Assembly: GCF_001443045.1 (NCBI RefSeq)
Contig: NZ_LKPJ01000014.1
Coordinates: 124,001-188,000, forward strand
Origin: Burkholderia ambifaria
GTDB lineage: Bacteria; Pseudomonadota; Gammaproteobacteria; Burkholderiales; Burkholderiaceae
Direction: 5' to 3'
DNA: 64,000 nucleotides
The position numbers were made by a program, and so were the translations under genes. How positions within the stretch are numbered: the stretch's first letter is position 1; every line of letters starts with the position of its first letter. Shown here one piece after another: positions 44,548 to 54,175 of the stretch. The notes under the pieces are model-generated. The model saw only the letters and a program-made list of their open reading frames with translations, ran no database searches and had not been told where the DNA came from.

Positions 44548-45510
44548 ATGGTGATGAAATGCGGTTCTCGCCTGCTTGCGATCGCGGGCCTCGTGCTCGC
44601 CGGCCTGACCGGACACGCGCCGGCTCATGCGACCGACCTGCCGTCGGTCAACCTCGGGATGACCAGCTTCCTCGACGGGATGCCGCCGGCCGGCTCCGGC
44701 TGGTACGGTACGCAGTATCTCGAGTACTACACGGCCGGCCGCGTCAACGACAATGCCGGCAACAAGGTCGGTCTGCCGAAGCAGGACATCGACCTGTTCG
44801 CCGGGCTGAGCCAGCTCGTCTACCAGTCGCCGCTGACGTTCGGCGGCATGCATCCGGGGCTCGACGTGATCCTGCCGTGGGTGGCGTCCGTGCATACGAA
44901 CGACGGGATCGGCAACGTCGCGCTGAATTCCCGTGCCGGGTTCGGCGACCTGCTGGTCGGCCCGTTCATCCAGTTCGATCCGGTGATGGGTGCGCAGGGC
45001 CCGCGCTTCGCGCAGCGCGTGGAATTCCAGTTCATCGCGCCGACCGGTGCATACGATCCCGCGCGTGCGATCAATCCGGGCAGCCATTTCTGGTCGTTCG
45101 ATCCGTACTGGGCCGCGACGTTCTGGGTCACGCCGAAGTGGACCGTGTCATGGCGCCTGCACTATCTGTGGAACGCGACCAATCACGAGCCGGCGACCGC
45201 GCTCGGGCCCGACGTGAGCTCGACACAGGCCGGTCAGGCCGTTCACGCGAACTTCGCGACCGAGTATGAAGTGCGGCCCGGGCTGCGGCTGGGGCTCAAC
45301 GGCTACTGGCTGCGCCAGACCACCGACATGAAGGCGAACGGACAGGACGTTTCCGGCACGCGGGAAGCCGTGCTGGCAATCGGGCCGGGCGCGATATACA
45401 GCTTCTCGCCGCAGGATCACCTGATGTTCAACGCGTACTTCGAGGTCTATGCGCGCAACCGGCCGCAGGGCACGCGGATGGTGCTGCGGTACGTGCATCA
45501 CTTTCAGTGA
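44548..45510 (+). CDS. Outer-membrane transporter of the meta-pathway phenol-degradation family
   Basis: A 320-residue beta-barrel-like protein of the Phenol_MetA_deg family. The signal peptide is hydrophobic (LAIAGLVLAGLTGHAPAHAT), and the mature protein has alternating aromatic strands (GWYGTQYLEYYTAGRVND, FWSFDPYWAATFWVTPKW), ending RMVLRYVHHFQ. These proteins are found in aromatic catabolic operons and probably import hydrophobic substrates. Several start codons overlap (GTG-GTG-ATG-GTG-ATG). The ATG five bases after AGGAGG is chosen. It is the last gene of the indole-type cluster, followed by a hairpin. Correspondence to iifE is possible but unproven. Confidence 0.75.
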   Translation: MVMKCGSRLLAIAGLVLAGLTGHAPAHATDLPSVNLGMTSFLDGMPPAGSGWYGTQYLEYYTAGRVNDNAGNKVGLPKQDIDLFAGLSQLVYQSPLTFGGMHPGLDVILPWVASVHTNDGIGNVALNSRAGFGDLLVGPFIQFDPVMGAQGPRFAQRVEFQFIAPTGAYDPARAINPGSHFWSFDPYWAATFWVTPKWTVSWRLHYLWNATNHEPATALGPDVSSTQAGQAVHANFATEYEVRPGLRLGLNGYWLRQTTDMKANGQDVSGTREAVLAIGPGAIYSFSPQDHLMFNAYFEVYARNRPQGTRMVLRYVHHFQ

Positions 45511-45518
45511 CGCGCCAA

Positions 45519-45541
45519 CCCGGCCGGCGTTTCCGGCCGGG
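45519..45541 (+). terminator. Hairpin after the indole-type cluster
   Basis: A perfect 9-bp stem CCCGGCCGG / CCGGCCGGG with a 5-nt loop begins 8 nt after the transporter stop. It is the likely end of the iif transcript. No T-tract follows. Confidence 0.6.
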
Positions 45542-45652
45542 GCCGCTATCGTATGACGAATGCAACGCGCACCTCCGGCGTGTGGATGCGTGTCCTATAG
45601 TTCTGGGGATGGCAAGGAGACCAACGCATCACAACAAGAAAAGGAACACGCT

Positions 45653-46915
45653 ATGGCGACTTCTGCTCCTCACCGGCCGTTCCCGCGCGCCGCCAGGCGG
45701 CTGATGCACCACGTGGCGACGATTGCGCCGGCGCTCGCCGTCGGCATCATCGTTTCCGCGTGCGGCGGCGACAGCTCGCTCAACGACGGCGAACCGGCCT
45801 ACGCAACCCAGGCACGCCCGCAGATCAACGCGTTGCTCGCGGACACGCTGACACCCGGCGCCGTCGTCTACGTGCAATCGCCGCACGGCAACTGGCTCGC
45901 ATCGTTCGGCACGGCCGTGCGCGGCACGAACACGCCGATCCCGACGAACGCGCACTTCCGCATCGGCAGCGTGACGAAGACGTGGACAGGCACGGTGATC
46001 CTGCAACTCGTGCAGGAAGGCAGGCTGCGCCTGACCGATCATGTCAGCCAGTACGTCGCGAACGTGCCGAACGGCGATTCGATCACGATCGAGCAGTTGC
46101 TGACCATGCGCAGCGGCCTTTACAACTACTCGACGAACCTCGCGTTCAACCAGACGCTGGACGCGCAGCCGGACAAGGTGTGGACCATCGATGAGCTGCT
46201 GGGCATCGCGCGGAGCCAGCCCGTCTATTTCGCGCCGGGCGCGGATTTCCGCTACTCGAACACGAATACAGTGCTGCTCGGCCTGATCATCGAGCAGCTC
46301 ACCGGCATGAGCGCCGCCGATGCGATCCGGACCCGGCTGTTCGCGCCGCTCGGCCTGACCGAGACCGCCCTGCCGCCGCAGGACCACACGGCGCTGCCCG
46401 CGCCGGCGCCGCAGGGCTATCAATGGGGCACCAATGTGGAGACCCTCGACAGCAACACGCTGTCCCCGGCGCGTCAGGCGGCCGCCAAAGACGGCACGCT
46501 GCAGCCGACCAACGTGACGAGCGTCAATACGTCGTGGGCGTGGACGGCCGGCTCCGGCATCTCGACCGCGACCGAACTGGGCGCGGACGTGCAGCGGATG
46601 GTCAGCGGCGGCTACCTGAACGCCGACCTGCAGGCGCAACGGCTCGCGAGCTGCACGCCGACCGATCCGTCGAATCCGGCATCGGCCAGCTACTGCATGG
46701 GACTCGCGAAATTCGGTACGTTCTACGGACACACCGGTGAAATACCGGGCTTCAATACGTTCGCGGGCTACGATCCGGCCACGAAGACGACGATCGTCAC
46801 GTGGGCGAACACGGCGGCCGGCCCCGACGGACGCGCACCGGCCAACGAGATCGCGCGAATCATCATGGCCGAGCTCAGCAAGGCATCGGACGTGCCGAGC
46901 GAGGGCCGGCCGTGA
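45653..46915 (+). CDS. Class C beta-lactamase/D,D-peptidase-like serine hydrolase lipoprotein
   Basis: A 420-residue exported serine hydrolase. A signal peptide ends with lipobox IIVSACGGD. The active-site triad of motifs is complete: SVTK (Ser106, Lys109), YSN (Tyr201, Asn203) and HTG (His360) in YGHTGEIPGF. The HTG in place of KTG places it with D-alanyl-D-alanine carboxypeptidases and esterases (EstB-like) more than with clinical AmpC enzymes. AAGGA lies upstream. It converges on the cytochrome c gene with a 23-bp gap. Confidence 0.88.
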   Translation: MATSAPHRPFPRAARRLMHHVATIAPALAVGIIVSACGGDSSLNDGEPAYATQARPQINALLADTLTPGAVVYVQSPHGNWLASFGTAVRGTNTPIPTNAHFRIGSVTKTWTGTVILQLVQEGRLRLTDHVSQYVANVPNGDSITIEQLLTMRSGLYNYSTNLAFNQTLDAQPDKVWTIDELLGIARSQPVYFAPGADFRYSNTNTVLLGLIIEQLTGMSAADAIRTRLFAPLGLTETALPPQDHTALPAPAPQGYQWGTNVETLDSNTLSPARQAAAKDGTLQPTNVTSVNTSWAWTAGSGISTATELGADVQRMVSGGYLNADLQAQRLASCTPTDPSNPASASYCMGLAKFGTFYGHTGEIPGFNTFAGYDPATKTTIVTWANTAAGPDGRAPANEIARIIMAELSKASDVPSEGRP

Positions 46916-46938
46916 CACGCCGGCACGGCGCGCGCGGC

Positions 46939-47922
46939 TTATTTCGCCGCCTGCGCCGCCGGCGTGAAGCTGCACTTCGGATCGTTCTTGCCGCGCGCCG
47001 AACAGCATTCGAGCAGGTCGCTCACCGACTTCGCGTTCGCCGCATTCCATTCATAGAGGCTCTTGTTGTTGTCGATCGGCATCCAGTGCGTCAGCGGGTA
47101 GCGGCTCGCACGCGCATTGCTGCCCTTCGGCGGCGGCAGCAGCCCGGCAGCGAGCGGCACATAGATCTTGCAGCTGTTCTGGTCGCCGATCCGGTGACAG
47201 CCGATGCAGGTGTTGCCGGGCGTGCTGATCGCATGCGATGTCCACGACGCGAAGTCGGCGCCGAGATTCACATACTTGCCCCACGGATCGGTCGGCACCT
47301 TGTTCCACACCTGCCCGATCCACGGGCTGTACATGACCGGGCTCGCGTCATGACACGATACGCAGCGCTTCGTCGCGGTCGCGGCCGGCTTCCACCAGAA
47401 CTCGGCCGCGGACGGATGGCCGGGCGGCGGCGTCGTCTCGTTCGGCGGCGGCACCCGCGCGGCGTTCATGCCGGCCGTTCCCCCCTTCTCCGCATGAAAC
47501 CAGCAGGTCTTGCCGTTGCCGACATGGTGCAGCACGATGTCGACTTCGTCGTAATACGGGCTGCGGTTCGCACGGATCTGCTTGCGGCGGCAAAACGCCG
47601 AGATCTGCGTGTCGCCGTGGGACAGGTCGAGGATCTTCGAATAAGGCGTGCACTGCCCGGACGTCGGCGCGTCATACGGCAGGAGCGCCGGGCGATCGCA
47701 CGTCATGTGCGCCGTATAGCGCGCCGGCACCCGGCCGTTGACGGTGATCGGCACATCGGTGCCGGCGTTGCAGTCGAACGCGGGAATCTCGCCGATTTCA
47801 TCGGTGCACTGCTGCGCATACTCATGCAGCGAAGCATCGCCGCTTCCCGCCGCGAGCGCGACCGGCGCAACCTGCACGGCCAGCAGCGTCGCCAGCGCGG
47901 CGACGCAGGTTCTCGTCGTCAT
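46939..47922 (-). CDS. Dihaem cytochrome c of a molybdenum hydroxylase operon
   Basis: A 327-residue periplasmic protein. The signal peptide is about residues 1-24 (LATLLAVQVAPVALA). Two haem c attachment sites are visible: CVSCH (187-191) and CIGCH (239-243). Further cysteines (QQCTDEIGEIPAFDCNAG, ECCSARGKNDPKC) probably form disulphides. The N-terminal 180 residues resemble no family I can name. It probably accepts electrons from the 2Fe-2S subunit, whose stop overlaps its start (ATGA), and passes them to the respiratory chain. Most cytochromes in such operons carry three haems, so this one is atypical. Confidence 0.75.
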   Translation of the reverse strand: MTTRTCVAALATLLAVQVAPVALAAGSGDASLHEYAQQCTDEIGEIPAFDCNAGTDVPITVNGRVPARYTAHMTCDRPALLPYDAPTSGQCTPYSKILDLSHGDTQISAFCRRKQIRANRSPYYDEVDIVLHHVGNGKTCWFHAEKGGTAGMNAARVPPPNETTPPPGHPSAAEFWWKPAATATKRCVSCHDASPVMYSPWIGQVWNKVPTDPWGKYVNLGADFASWTSHAISTPGNTCIGCHRIGDQNSCKIYVPLAAGLLPPPKGSNARASRYPLTHWMPIDNNKSLYEWNAANAKSVSDLLECCSARGKNDPKCSFTPAAQAAK

Positions 47923-48437
47923 GCCGCCCCCTTCGTGTAGCGCAGCGCCACCTTGCGAATGGCCTCGATGTACTTGACGTAGCCGGTGCAACGGCAGATG
48001 TTGCCGCCGACCCAGGTTTCGATCATCGCGTCCAGATCGCGCTCGTGCACCGGCTGCGCGCGCAGATGGTCGAGCATCGCGGTCGCGGCCATCAGGAAGC
48101 CCGACGTGCAGTAGCCGCACTGGAACGCGAACGACTCGAGAAAGCTCTGCTGCAGCGGCGACAGCGCATCGCCCTGCGCGAGCCCTTCGATCGTGTACAC
48201 GTGCATGTCCGCCATCGCACTGACCGGCGTCGAGCACGACAGCGTCTTTTCCATCGGCGCATCGGGCGCGTTGCGCACGCCGACCGTGCACGCGCGGCAC
48301 ACGCCGATGCCGCAGCACAGCTTCGTGCCCGTCAGGTCCCGTCGCTCGTGCAGGAAGTCGATGAGGTTCATGTCGCCGTCGGCGGCGGCTGCTTCGACGG
48401 GCTTGCCGTTGATGGTCATCCGGACCGGATTGCTCAT
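47919..48437 (-). CDS. 2Fe-2S subunit of molybdenum hydroxylase (IorA-like)
   Basis: A 172-residue small subunit with two [2Fe-2S] clusters. The plant-type cluster cysteines are in LCCGIGVCRACTVGV plus TLSCST, and the C-terminal cluster is in QCGYCTSGF and GGNICRCTGY. It shuttles electrons from the molybdenum centre of the large subunit. The gene overlaps both neighbours by four bases, so large subunit, small subunit and cytochrome are translated as a unit. Confidence 0.9.
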   Translation of the reverse strand: MSNPVRMTINGKPVEAAAADGDMNLIDFLHERRDLTGTKLCCGIGVCRACTVGVRNAPDAPMEKTLSCSTPVSAMADMHVYTIEGLAQGDALSPLQQSFLESFAFQCGYCTSGFLMAATAMLDHLRAQPVHERDLDAMIETWVGGNICRCTGYVKYIEAIRKVALRYTKGAA

Positions 48438-51163
48438 TGCAGTGCCTCCCGAATCTTCTCCGGCGTCACCGGCGTCACCCGGAACCGCCGCCCCGTCGCC
48501 ATCGCGAGCGCATTGAGCAGCGCCGGCGCGATCGGGCACATCACCGCTTCCGCGATGCCGCGTGCATTCGCCGGATCGCCGGCCGGCGGCGGCAAAGCGA
48601 TCAGCTCCTGCACGGGGATATCCGGCAGCCGCGTGACCTCGTAGCGATCGAGATTCCATCGGCCGCCGCCCGGCCCGTCGGGCCCCAGCGGACAGGTTTC
48701 GGTCAGCACGTTGCCGATCCCCATCGCGACCGCGCCCTGCGACTGCCCTTCGACGAGTTCCGGCGACAACTGCCGGCCGACGCTCACGGCCGTCACCACG
48801 CGTTCGACCTTCACGCGCCCGGTTGCCGGATCGACAGCCACCGCGACGAGCGTCGCCGACGGCGCATAGGTCGTGCGCCCGTAGAGCGTCGTGTTGACCG
48901 GTGGCGGCTGCAGCACGCGCTGCAGCGACGCCAGGCGATACGGGTCGAGGCCGACCGCCACGTAGTCGTAGTCGATCTGCGCACTGCCGGACGCGAACGG
49001 ATAAGTGCCCTTCCAGAAGTACCCGGCATAGCTCGCATGCACAGCCGCCACGGTCTGCAGGCCCAGCTTCCTGATCGTGCCGAGCAGCGCCGGCCATGAA
49101 ATCGGGGCGAGGCCGTTCGCGACGAGCGCACGATCGACCCAGCGTACGTCCTCGGCCCGTACCGGCACGCCCCACCACGCACGCGCAGCCGGCAGCACGC
49201 TTTGCAGAAACAGCGCCTGCGCGGCGCCCTTCACCGCGTGGTACTGATGGAATGCGCCGAGGCACGCGCTCGACGAACCATAGTTGTAGCGCACCCACTT
49301 CGGATCGCTCGACGGGCCCTTCGTGGTGAGCCCGAGCGCGTTGAACGGCGCGATCTCGCTCATCGCAATCGTTTGCGCGTTTTGCCCGAGAAATTCAGCC
49401 GGTGCGAGACCCAGCGTCGTGGCCGCGCCGTTGCCCATGTCGGTATATGGCGTGACCACGCGCAGGCTGCTGTCGGGCAGGATCTGCACCATCCCGAACA
49501 TCCCGTCGCCGGACGTGCCGTACGCCTCGTTCGCCATCGCGAGACCGACGCCGTAGCGGAGGCTGCGTGCGTTGCGCTCGGCACGCGCCTGCTCGCGCTC
49601 GAGCCATAGCGGATGACGCTCGAGCCGGTCGAGCAGCGCGTCGAGCTGCAGGTCGAACAGGATCGGTGCCCCCGTGATCGCGCGCCCCTTGCCGAGACCC
49701 GGCGCCTTGCCGAGCAGATTGGCGCGCCGGATCTCGAACGGCGACAGCCCGAGCCGGCGCGCGGCTTCGTCCATCAGCGTCTCGATCGCCATGAACGCCT
49801 GCGGTCCGCCGAAGCCGCGCTGCGACCCGCCGAAGACTTCCCGCGTGTAGGTCGATGCGGCCTGCGCGCGTGCGCGCGGGATCTCGTAGCAGCTCATCGC
49901 GCTCAACGCGGCAAGCTGCGCCACGTACGGCGACAGGTTCTTCTTCCCGCCGCCGTTCATCAGGAAATCGCAGGTGATCGCTTCGAGCTTGCCGCGACGG
50001 TCGAACCACAGCGATTCGGAAAACTGCGTCTCGCAGCGTTTCAGGCCGACCTGGAATTGTTCGTAGCGCGATTGCTGCCAGCGCAGCGCGCCCTTCGCGA
50101 ACGGGGCAGCAAGCGCCAGATACAGCGGGAAATAGGACTTGTCGCGTCCGCCGAAGCCACCGCCCGGGTAGCACGCGATGACATGCGCCTCCTTGACCGA
50201 GATGTCGCTGCCGTCGAACAGCGCGCACGCGCCCGTTGCATCGTCGTTCGCCGACTGCGTGCCGAGAACGAGGCTGATTTTCGCGGCCGACGCGTCGTAC
50301 CACGCGAGTCCCGACTCGGGCTCCATGAACATCGGGTCCATCGCCGGCGTCTCGAATCCGCCGTCGCCGGTGGCCCGAACGCCGATCCACGTGCCGGCGG
50401 CTGCATTGCGGGCGACCGTCGCGTCGATGTTGGCGACCGCCGCCTCGCGTTCCGCCAGGTACTTCGCGGTCGGCTTGCCGTTGCTGTCGGTCTGGTAGTT
50501 GTCGACGTAACTGAAATGTTGTTCGTCGTCGCGCACGTAGATGGTCACGGGCGAATACGGGACGACCGGTGCGGCCGGCCCCGGGCCGACCGGCGCGCCG
50601 TAGCGGATCGCGCCGCGATTGAAGTCGAGCAGCTTCTTCGCGCGACGATAGACGTCGAAGTTCGCGAAGATCAGCAGCGCGGCCGGTTGTCCGTAGCAGT
50701 CCGCCGGATGGCCGGCCCGCGCGAGCCAGTAGATGTCCTGGTTCGCGATCGGATCGGGTTCCGGTGCAAGCGGAATCCGGCGCGCGCTCAGCAATGCGTT
50801 GTCGACGACGGCGATCGGTCGCAGCTCGGGCGGCAGCACGCCGAGGTCGTAGCCCTGGTACACGGCGTCGACCCGGTCGCAGCGCAGCGCATAGAGCCAG
50901 TTTTCCTGCTGCGGCCAGCCGACGAAGTCGCGGGACTTGAAGTCGCGCGCGTAGATCTTCTGGCCCGTCACCTTCGGCATGCCGTCGATGCGCCAGCGCG
51001 CCTTGCCGGGCACGGGCGCCCAGTTCGGGCCGTTCGCGTCGGCCTGCGTCTCGCCCGCGGCGAGTACGACGGCCGGCAAATGGGTGACCGACACGGCGAC
51101 GACGGCGCCGCTGCCGGCGAGCTTCAGAAACGTCCGGCGTGTCACAGGCACATGGATGGCCAT
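48434..51163 (-). CDS. Molybdopterin-binding large subunit of aldehyde/isoquinoline-type oxidoreductase
   Basis: A 909-residue xanthine-oxidase-family protein. The N-terminus is a twin-arginine signal (VTRRTFLKLAGSGAVVAVS), so the complex acts in the periplasm. It continues with KARWRIDGMPKVTGQKIYAR and, for the molybdenum cofactor, GGGFGGRDKSYF and GGSQRGFGGPQAFMAIE. The C-terminal region includes VGRQLSPELVEGQSQGAVAM. IorB-type enzymes are usually about 730-780 residues; the excess is mostly an insertion of about 120-150 residues near residues 70-240. GAGGGA precedes the ATG. Possible substrates are aldehydes or N-heteroaromatics. Confidence 0.85.
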   Translation of the reverse strand: MAIHVPVTRRTFLKLAGSGAVVAVSVTHLPAVVLAAGETQADANGPNWAPVPGKARWRIDGMPKVTGQKIYARDFKSRDFVGWPQQENWLYALRCDRVDAVYQGYDLGVLPPELRPIAVVDNALLSARRIPLAPEPDPIANQDIYWLARAGHPADCYGQPAALLIFANFDVYRRAKKLLDFNRGAIRYGAPVGPGPAAPVVPYSPVTIYVRDDEQHFSYVDNYQTDSNGKPTAKYLAEREAAVANIDATVARNAAAGTWIGVRATGDGGFETPAMDPMFMEPESGLAWYDASAAKISLVLGTQSANDDATGACALFDGSDISVKEAHVIACYPGGGFGGRDKSYFPLYLALAAPFAKGALRWQQSRYEQFQVGLKRCETQFSESLWFDRRGKLEAITCDFLMNGGGKKNLSPYVAQLAALSAMSCYEIPRARAQAASTYTREVFGGSQRGFGGPQAFMAIETLMDEAARRLGLSPFEIRRANLLGKAPGLGKGRAITGAPILFDLQLDALLDRLERHPLWLEREQARAERNARSLRYGVGLAMANEAYGTSGDGMFGMVQILPDSSLRVVTPYTDMGNGAATTLGLAPAEFLGQNAQTIAMSEIAPFNALGLTTKGPSSDPKWVRYNYGSSSACLGAFHQYHAVKGAAQALFLQSVLPAARAWWGVPVRAEDVRWVDRALVANGLAPISWPALLGTIRKLGLQTVAAVHASYAGYFWKGTYPFASGSAQIDYDYVAVGLDPYRLASLQRVLQPPPVNTTLYGRTTYAPSATLVAVAVDPATGRVKVERVVTAVSVGRQLSPELVEGQSQGAVAMGIGNVLTETCPLGPDGPGGGRWNLDRYEVTRLPDIPVQELIALPPPAGDPANARGIAEAVMCPIAPALLNALAMATGRRFRVTPVTPEKIREALQ

Positions 51164-52151
51164 GCTGCGTCCCTCGTTCGAATTGTTATGTCGGTCCGTC
51201 GACTGCGCGACGCGCGTCGCCACGCCGGCCGCGTGCGGGCCGATGCGCGGGGGCGCCGATGCGCAGGATATCGGTGAGCAGGAGGTGTTCCGGGCGCGGT
51301 CGGCCGCACCGGCTGTCAGGAATCGGGGGGTAAAGGACGCGCAATGCCGCGCGGCGGATGCGCGGGACCGTGCCGGACGGCCGAACGCCTGCTCGACGAA
51401 GCATCAGGCCGCCTGCACATCGCTGCTTGCTCGTTCATGATTCCCCCGGCCTTGATCGTGCATGACTGGCCTGTTTTCCGTGTCGTCGGGCAGTCGCTTG
51501 ATTTTCAATGCTTCTTTGGATATTTCCGAGAGGCCGAATGCGCGTCCCGTTCCCGTCGTGATTCAGCACTGATTTTGAATAATGCTAGAAATTCGAATCG
51601 GGGATTTCAAGGGAATTTTCGGCTGCATGGCGCCTGCCGGCGCATGCGGACAGGGATAGACGGGCTACCGTTCGCCGGCCGGGAGGCCTGCCTCTGACCG
51701 GCTACTTCGATGCCGGCAGGGGCACGCCCCTGTCATTACAATTCACTTTCGCGAAAGGAGACGTTCCGACAAACGTGATTTTCCCGCGAGTGGGGAAAGA
51801 AGAGCCAGGGGGTAATTCCGATCGATACTTCGATAAACAATCGCGCACATTATTGATTCGGATTAGTTCAGTTGTGCGGATCGATCCAGTCGGATTGCTT
51901 TTTCGATTCGGCCGGCGCGCTGCCGCGACTGTGTTCGGGTTAGTCGTAGGGGGCCACCCGCGCGGGCAGTGGACTACGGCTGCATCCAGGGTCGACCATG
52001 GGTCCGGGTTGCGTCGACGTCGCTATGATCAACCTGTCTCGCGACGCCGCCCGGGGGAGAAGGAGCCTCCCATGAAGACGGTGGCCGTGCCGGCTGACCT
52101 GTGATGCCCGCCGGCACGCAAATCCGTTGCGCGCGGTATCCGTGCGTGTGC
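51164..52151. other. Non-coding kilobase between Mo-hydroxylase and tad locus
   Basis: No convincing gene. The segment at about 51470-51900 is clearly more AT-rich than the rest of the window, with runs such as TTGATTTTCAATGCTTC. It presumably holds the promoter of the minus-strand Mo-hydroxylase operon and possibly a small RNA. A GTG at 51775 has AAAGGAG only at a long 14-nt distance, and its product has no recognisable features. A hairpin CAGGGG-CACG-CCCCTG lies at 51718-51733. Confidence 0.5.
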
Positions 52152-53126
52152 TTACTGCCCAACGGTGGCGAAGGACGGCAACAGCACGCGATACACGTGA
52201 ATCATCGCCGGCCCCAGCAACACGCACATCAGCGCCGGGAAAATGCAGAAGATCAGCGGGAACAACAGCTTCAGCGCGATCTTCGCGGCCCGCTCCTCGG
52301 CGCGCATCCGCCTCCGCGTGCGCAGCATGTCGGACAGCACACGCAGCGATTCGGCAATGCTCGTCCCGAAGCGATCTGCCTGGATCAGCATCGCGCTGAA
52401 CGATTCGATGTCCTCGACGCCAGTCCGCAGCGCGAGATTGCGCAACGCCGTGTCCTTCGTAAACCCCGAACGCATCTCGAGCAGCAACAGGTCGAGTTCG
52501 CTCGAAACCACCTCACTGCGAAAGCGCAGTTCCTCGCTCACCCTCATCAAAGCCGCGTCGAGCCCGAGCCCGGCTTCGACGCATACCGTCAGCAAGTCGA
52601 GCGCGTCCGGAAAGTCCTCGAAGATCGTTCGCTGACGCGATGCGATCCGCCGCGCGAGGATGAAGTTCGGTATGTAGTAGCCGATCCCGGCAAGCGCGAC
52701 GAGGATGAACGAAAGCAACATGCGCTGATCTGCGAGTCGTGTCGTGATGAGCGCCAGCAGCGCAGCGCCCGGCAGCAGCAGCGCAAGCATCGTCTTCGCC
52801 GTGAAGTACAGCGCGCCCGCATTCGGATCGCGCCAACCGGCATTCATCATTCGGATTCGCAGCGGTGAATCCTCCCAGCCCTCTTGCGGCACCGACAACC
52901 GGGAAATGGGTTTCGACAGCTCGACGAGCTTCGCGACCCAGCGCGTTGCTTGCCCGCCGCCGTCGTCCGCACCGGTGCCAATGCCCACGCTTGCCCCGCT
53001 CGCCTGCTGAATCCGGCGTTCCATGCTGCGCGGTGCAAACAACAGCATCGCAGCGAGCACGCCACCGGCGACGAAGATGAACAAGCCGGCCAGCATCACG
53101 GTATGTACTACGCTCATGTTTTGCAT
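52152..53126 (-). CDS. tadC: Flp pilus assembly platform protein TadC
   Basis: A 324-residue inner-membrane protein of the GspF/TadC family. It has N-terminal (AGLFIFVAGGVLAAMLLFAP) and central (TMLALLLPGAALLALITTRL) membrane segments and the T2SSF domain with EDFPDALDLLTVCVEAGLGL and ALRNLALRTGVEDIESFSAM. The C-terminal helix is LLFPLIFCIFPALMCVLLGP. It partners TadB as the platform for the TadA ATPase. Last gene of the locus in this direction. The start has GAGG 6 nt upstream. Confidence 0.92.
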   Translation of the reverse strand: MQNMSVVHTVMLAGLFIFVAGGVLAAMLLFAPRSMERRIQQASGASVGIGTGADDGGGQATRWVAKLVELSKPISRLSVPQEGWEDSPLRIRMMNAGWRDPNAGALYFTAKTMLALLLPGAALLALITTRLADQRMLLSFILVALAGIGYYIPNFILARRIASRQRTIFEDFPDALDLLTVCVEAGLGLDAALMRVSEELRFRSEVVSSELDLLLLEMRSGFTKDTALRNLALRTGVEDIESFSAMLIQADRFGTSIAESLRVLSDMLRTRRRMRAEERAAKIALKLLFPLIFCIFPALMCVLLGPAMIHVYRVLLPSFATVGQ

Positions 53127-53164
53127 GACAGCCTCGAATCGGTTCGTGAAGCCTGAGACACGCG

Positions 53165-54142
53165 TCAGACGCGAATCCGGATGATGCGGCGAATCCACAG
53201 CAGGCCGAACGCCATCGACCCCAGCATCGTCCCGACCATCTTGATGCCCGCCGGATCCTGCCAGAGTACCGACAGAAACTCCCGGTTCAACATTGCCATC
53301 ATGGCCGCGGTTCCGAACGGCAGCAGGCCGAGGATCCACGCCGACAGCCGCCCTTCGGCCGACAGCACGCGCACCTTGTCGAACAGCTTGAAGCGTTCGC
53401 GCACCAGCGATGCGATGCTGTCGAGCAGTTCCGCCAGATTGCCGCCGGTCTCGCGCTGGATCAGCACCGCGATCACGAAGTACCGCAGGTCCTGCGCCGG
53501 CACGCGGGTCGCGAGGTTCACCAGTGCATCATGCAGCGATACGCCGTAATTGATCTCGTCGAACGTGATCCGGAATTCACCGCCCATCGGGTCGGGAAAC
53601 TCCTCGCCGACCATCCCGAGTGCGCTCGTAAACGAATGGCCGGAGCGCAGCGCGCGCGCGATCATGTCGCAAATGTCCGGCAGCTGCCGCTCGAGCTTGT
53701 GCATCCGCCGATTGCGATGCCTCGTCACGTACATGGTCGGTATGCACGCCGTCACCAGTGCGACAGGCAGCACGGCGATCAGCGGCAACGGGGTGATGCA
53801 CAGGACGAGCGCCGTCGCCACCGGCAGTGCTACGCTGAGCACGACCAGCTTCGCGACCGTCCAGTCGAGCCCGGATTGCTGCAGCACCAGATCCAGCGAC
53901 TGCACCCGCGGCATACGCAGCAGCAGCCGGTCGAACGGTTTCGACTCGTCGAGCATCCGCTTCTTCAGGATCGACATACGCTCCTGCTGCACGCTGCCGC
54001 CGGCCGACATCGCGCGCAGGCGCGACTCGATCCGGCGTGCCGCGGCACCGTGGCGCCCGTTCCACCATTGATAGGCGCCTTCGATCGCGAGCACGACCGC
54101 GACGAAGGTGAGAATCACAAAACCGTAAAAGATCGAGTCCAT
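53165..54142 (-). CDS. tadB: Flp pilus assembly platform protein TadB
   Basis: A 325-residue membrane protein paralogous to TadC. It has an N-terminal membrane anchor ([19 protein letters not shown]), an acidic-basic cytoplasmic linker, two central helices ([20 protein letters not shown]) and the T2SSF domain ([40 protein letters not shown]). It is cotranscribed with tadA upstream and tadC downstream. Confidence 0.93.
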   Translation of the reverse strand: MDSIFYGFVILTFVAVVLAIEGAYQWWNGRHGAAARRIESRLRAMSAGGSVQQERMSILKKRMLDESKPFDRLLLRMPRVQSLDLVLQQSGLDWTVAKLVVLSVALPVATALVLCITPLPLIAVLPVALVTACIPTMYVTRHRNRRMHKLERQLPDICDMIARALRSGHSFTSALGMVGEEFPDPMGGEFRITFDEINYGVSLHDALVNLATRVPAQDLRYFVIAVLIQRETGGNLAELLDSIASLVRERFKLFDKVRVLSAEGRLSAWILGLLPFGTAAMMAMLNREFLSVLWQDPAGIKMVGTMLGSMAFGLLWIRRIIRIRV

Positions 54143-54175
54143 GGGACCTCCCCGGGATCAGACGGCCACGCGTCG

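Noticed and set aside
51775-52104. GTG frame of 109 codons between Mo-hydroxylase and tad genes
   Set aside because: The Shine-Dalgarno is 14 nt away, the C-terminal half is Arg-rich, and nothing resembles a known domain.
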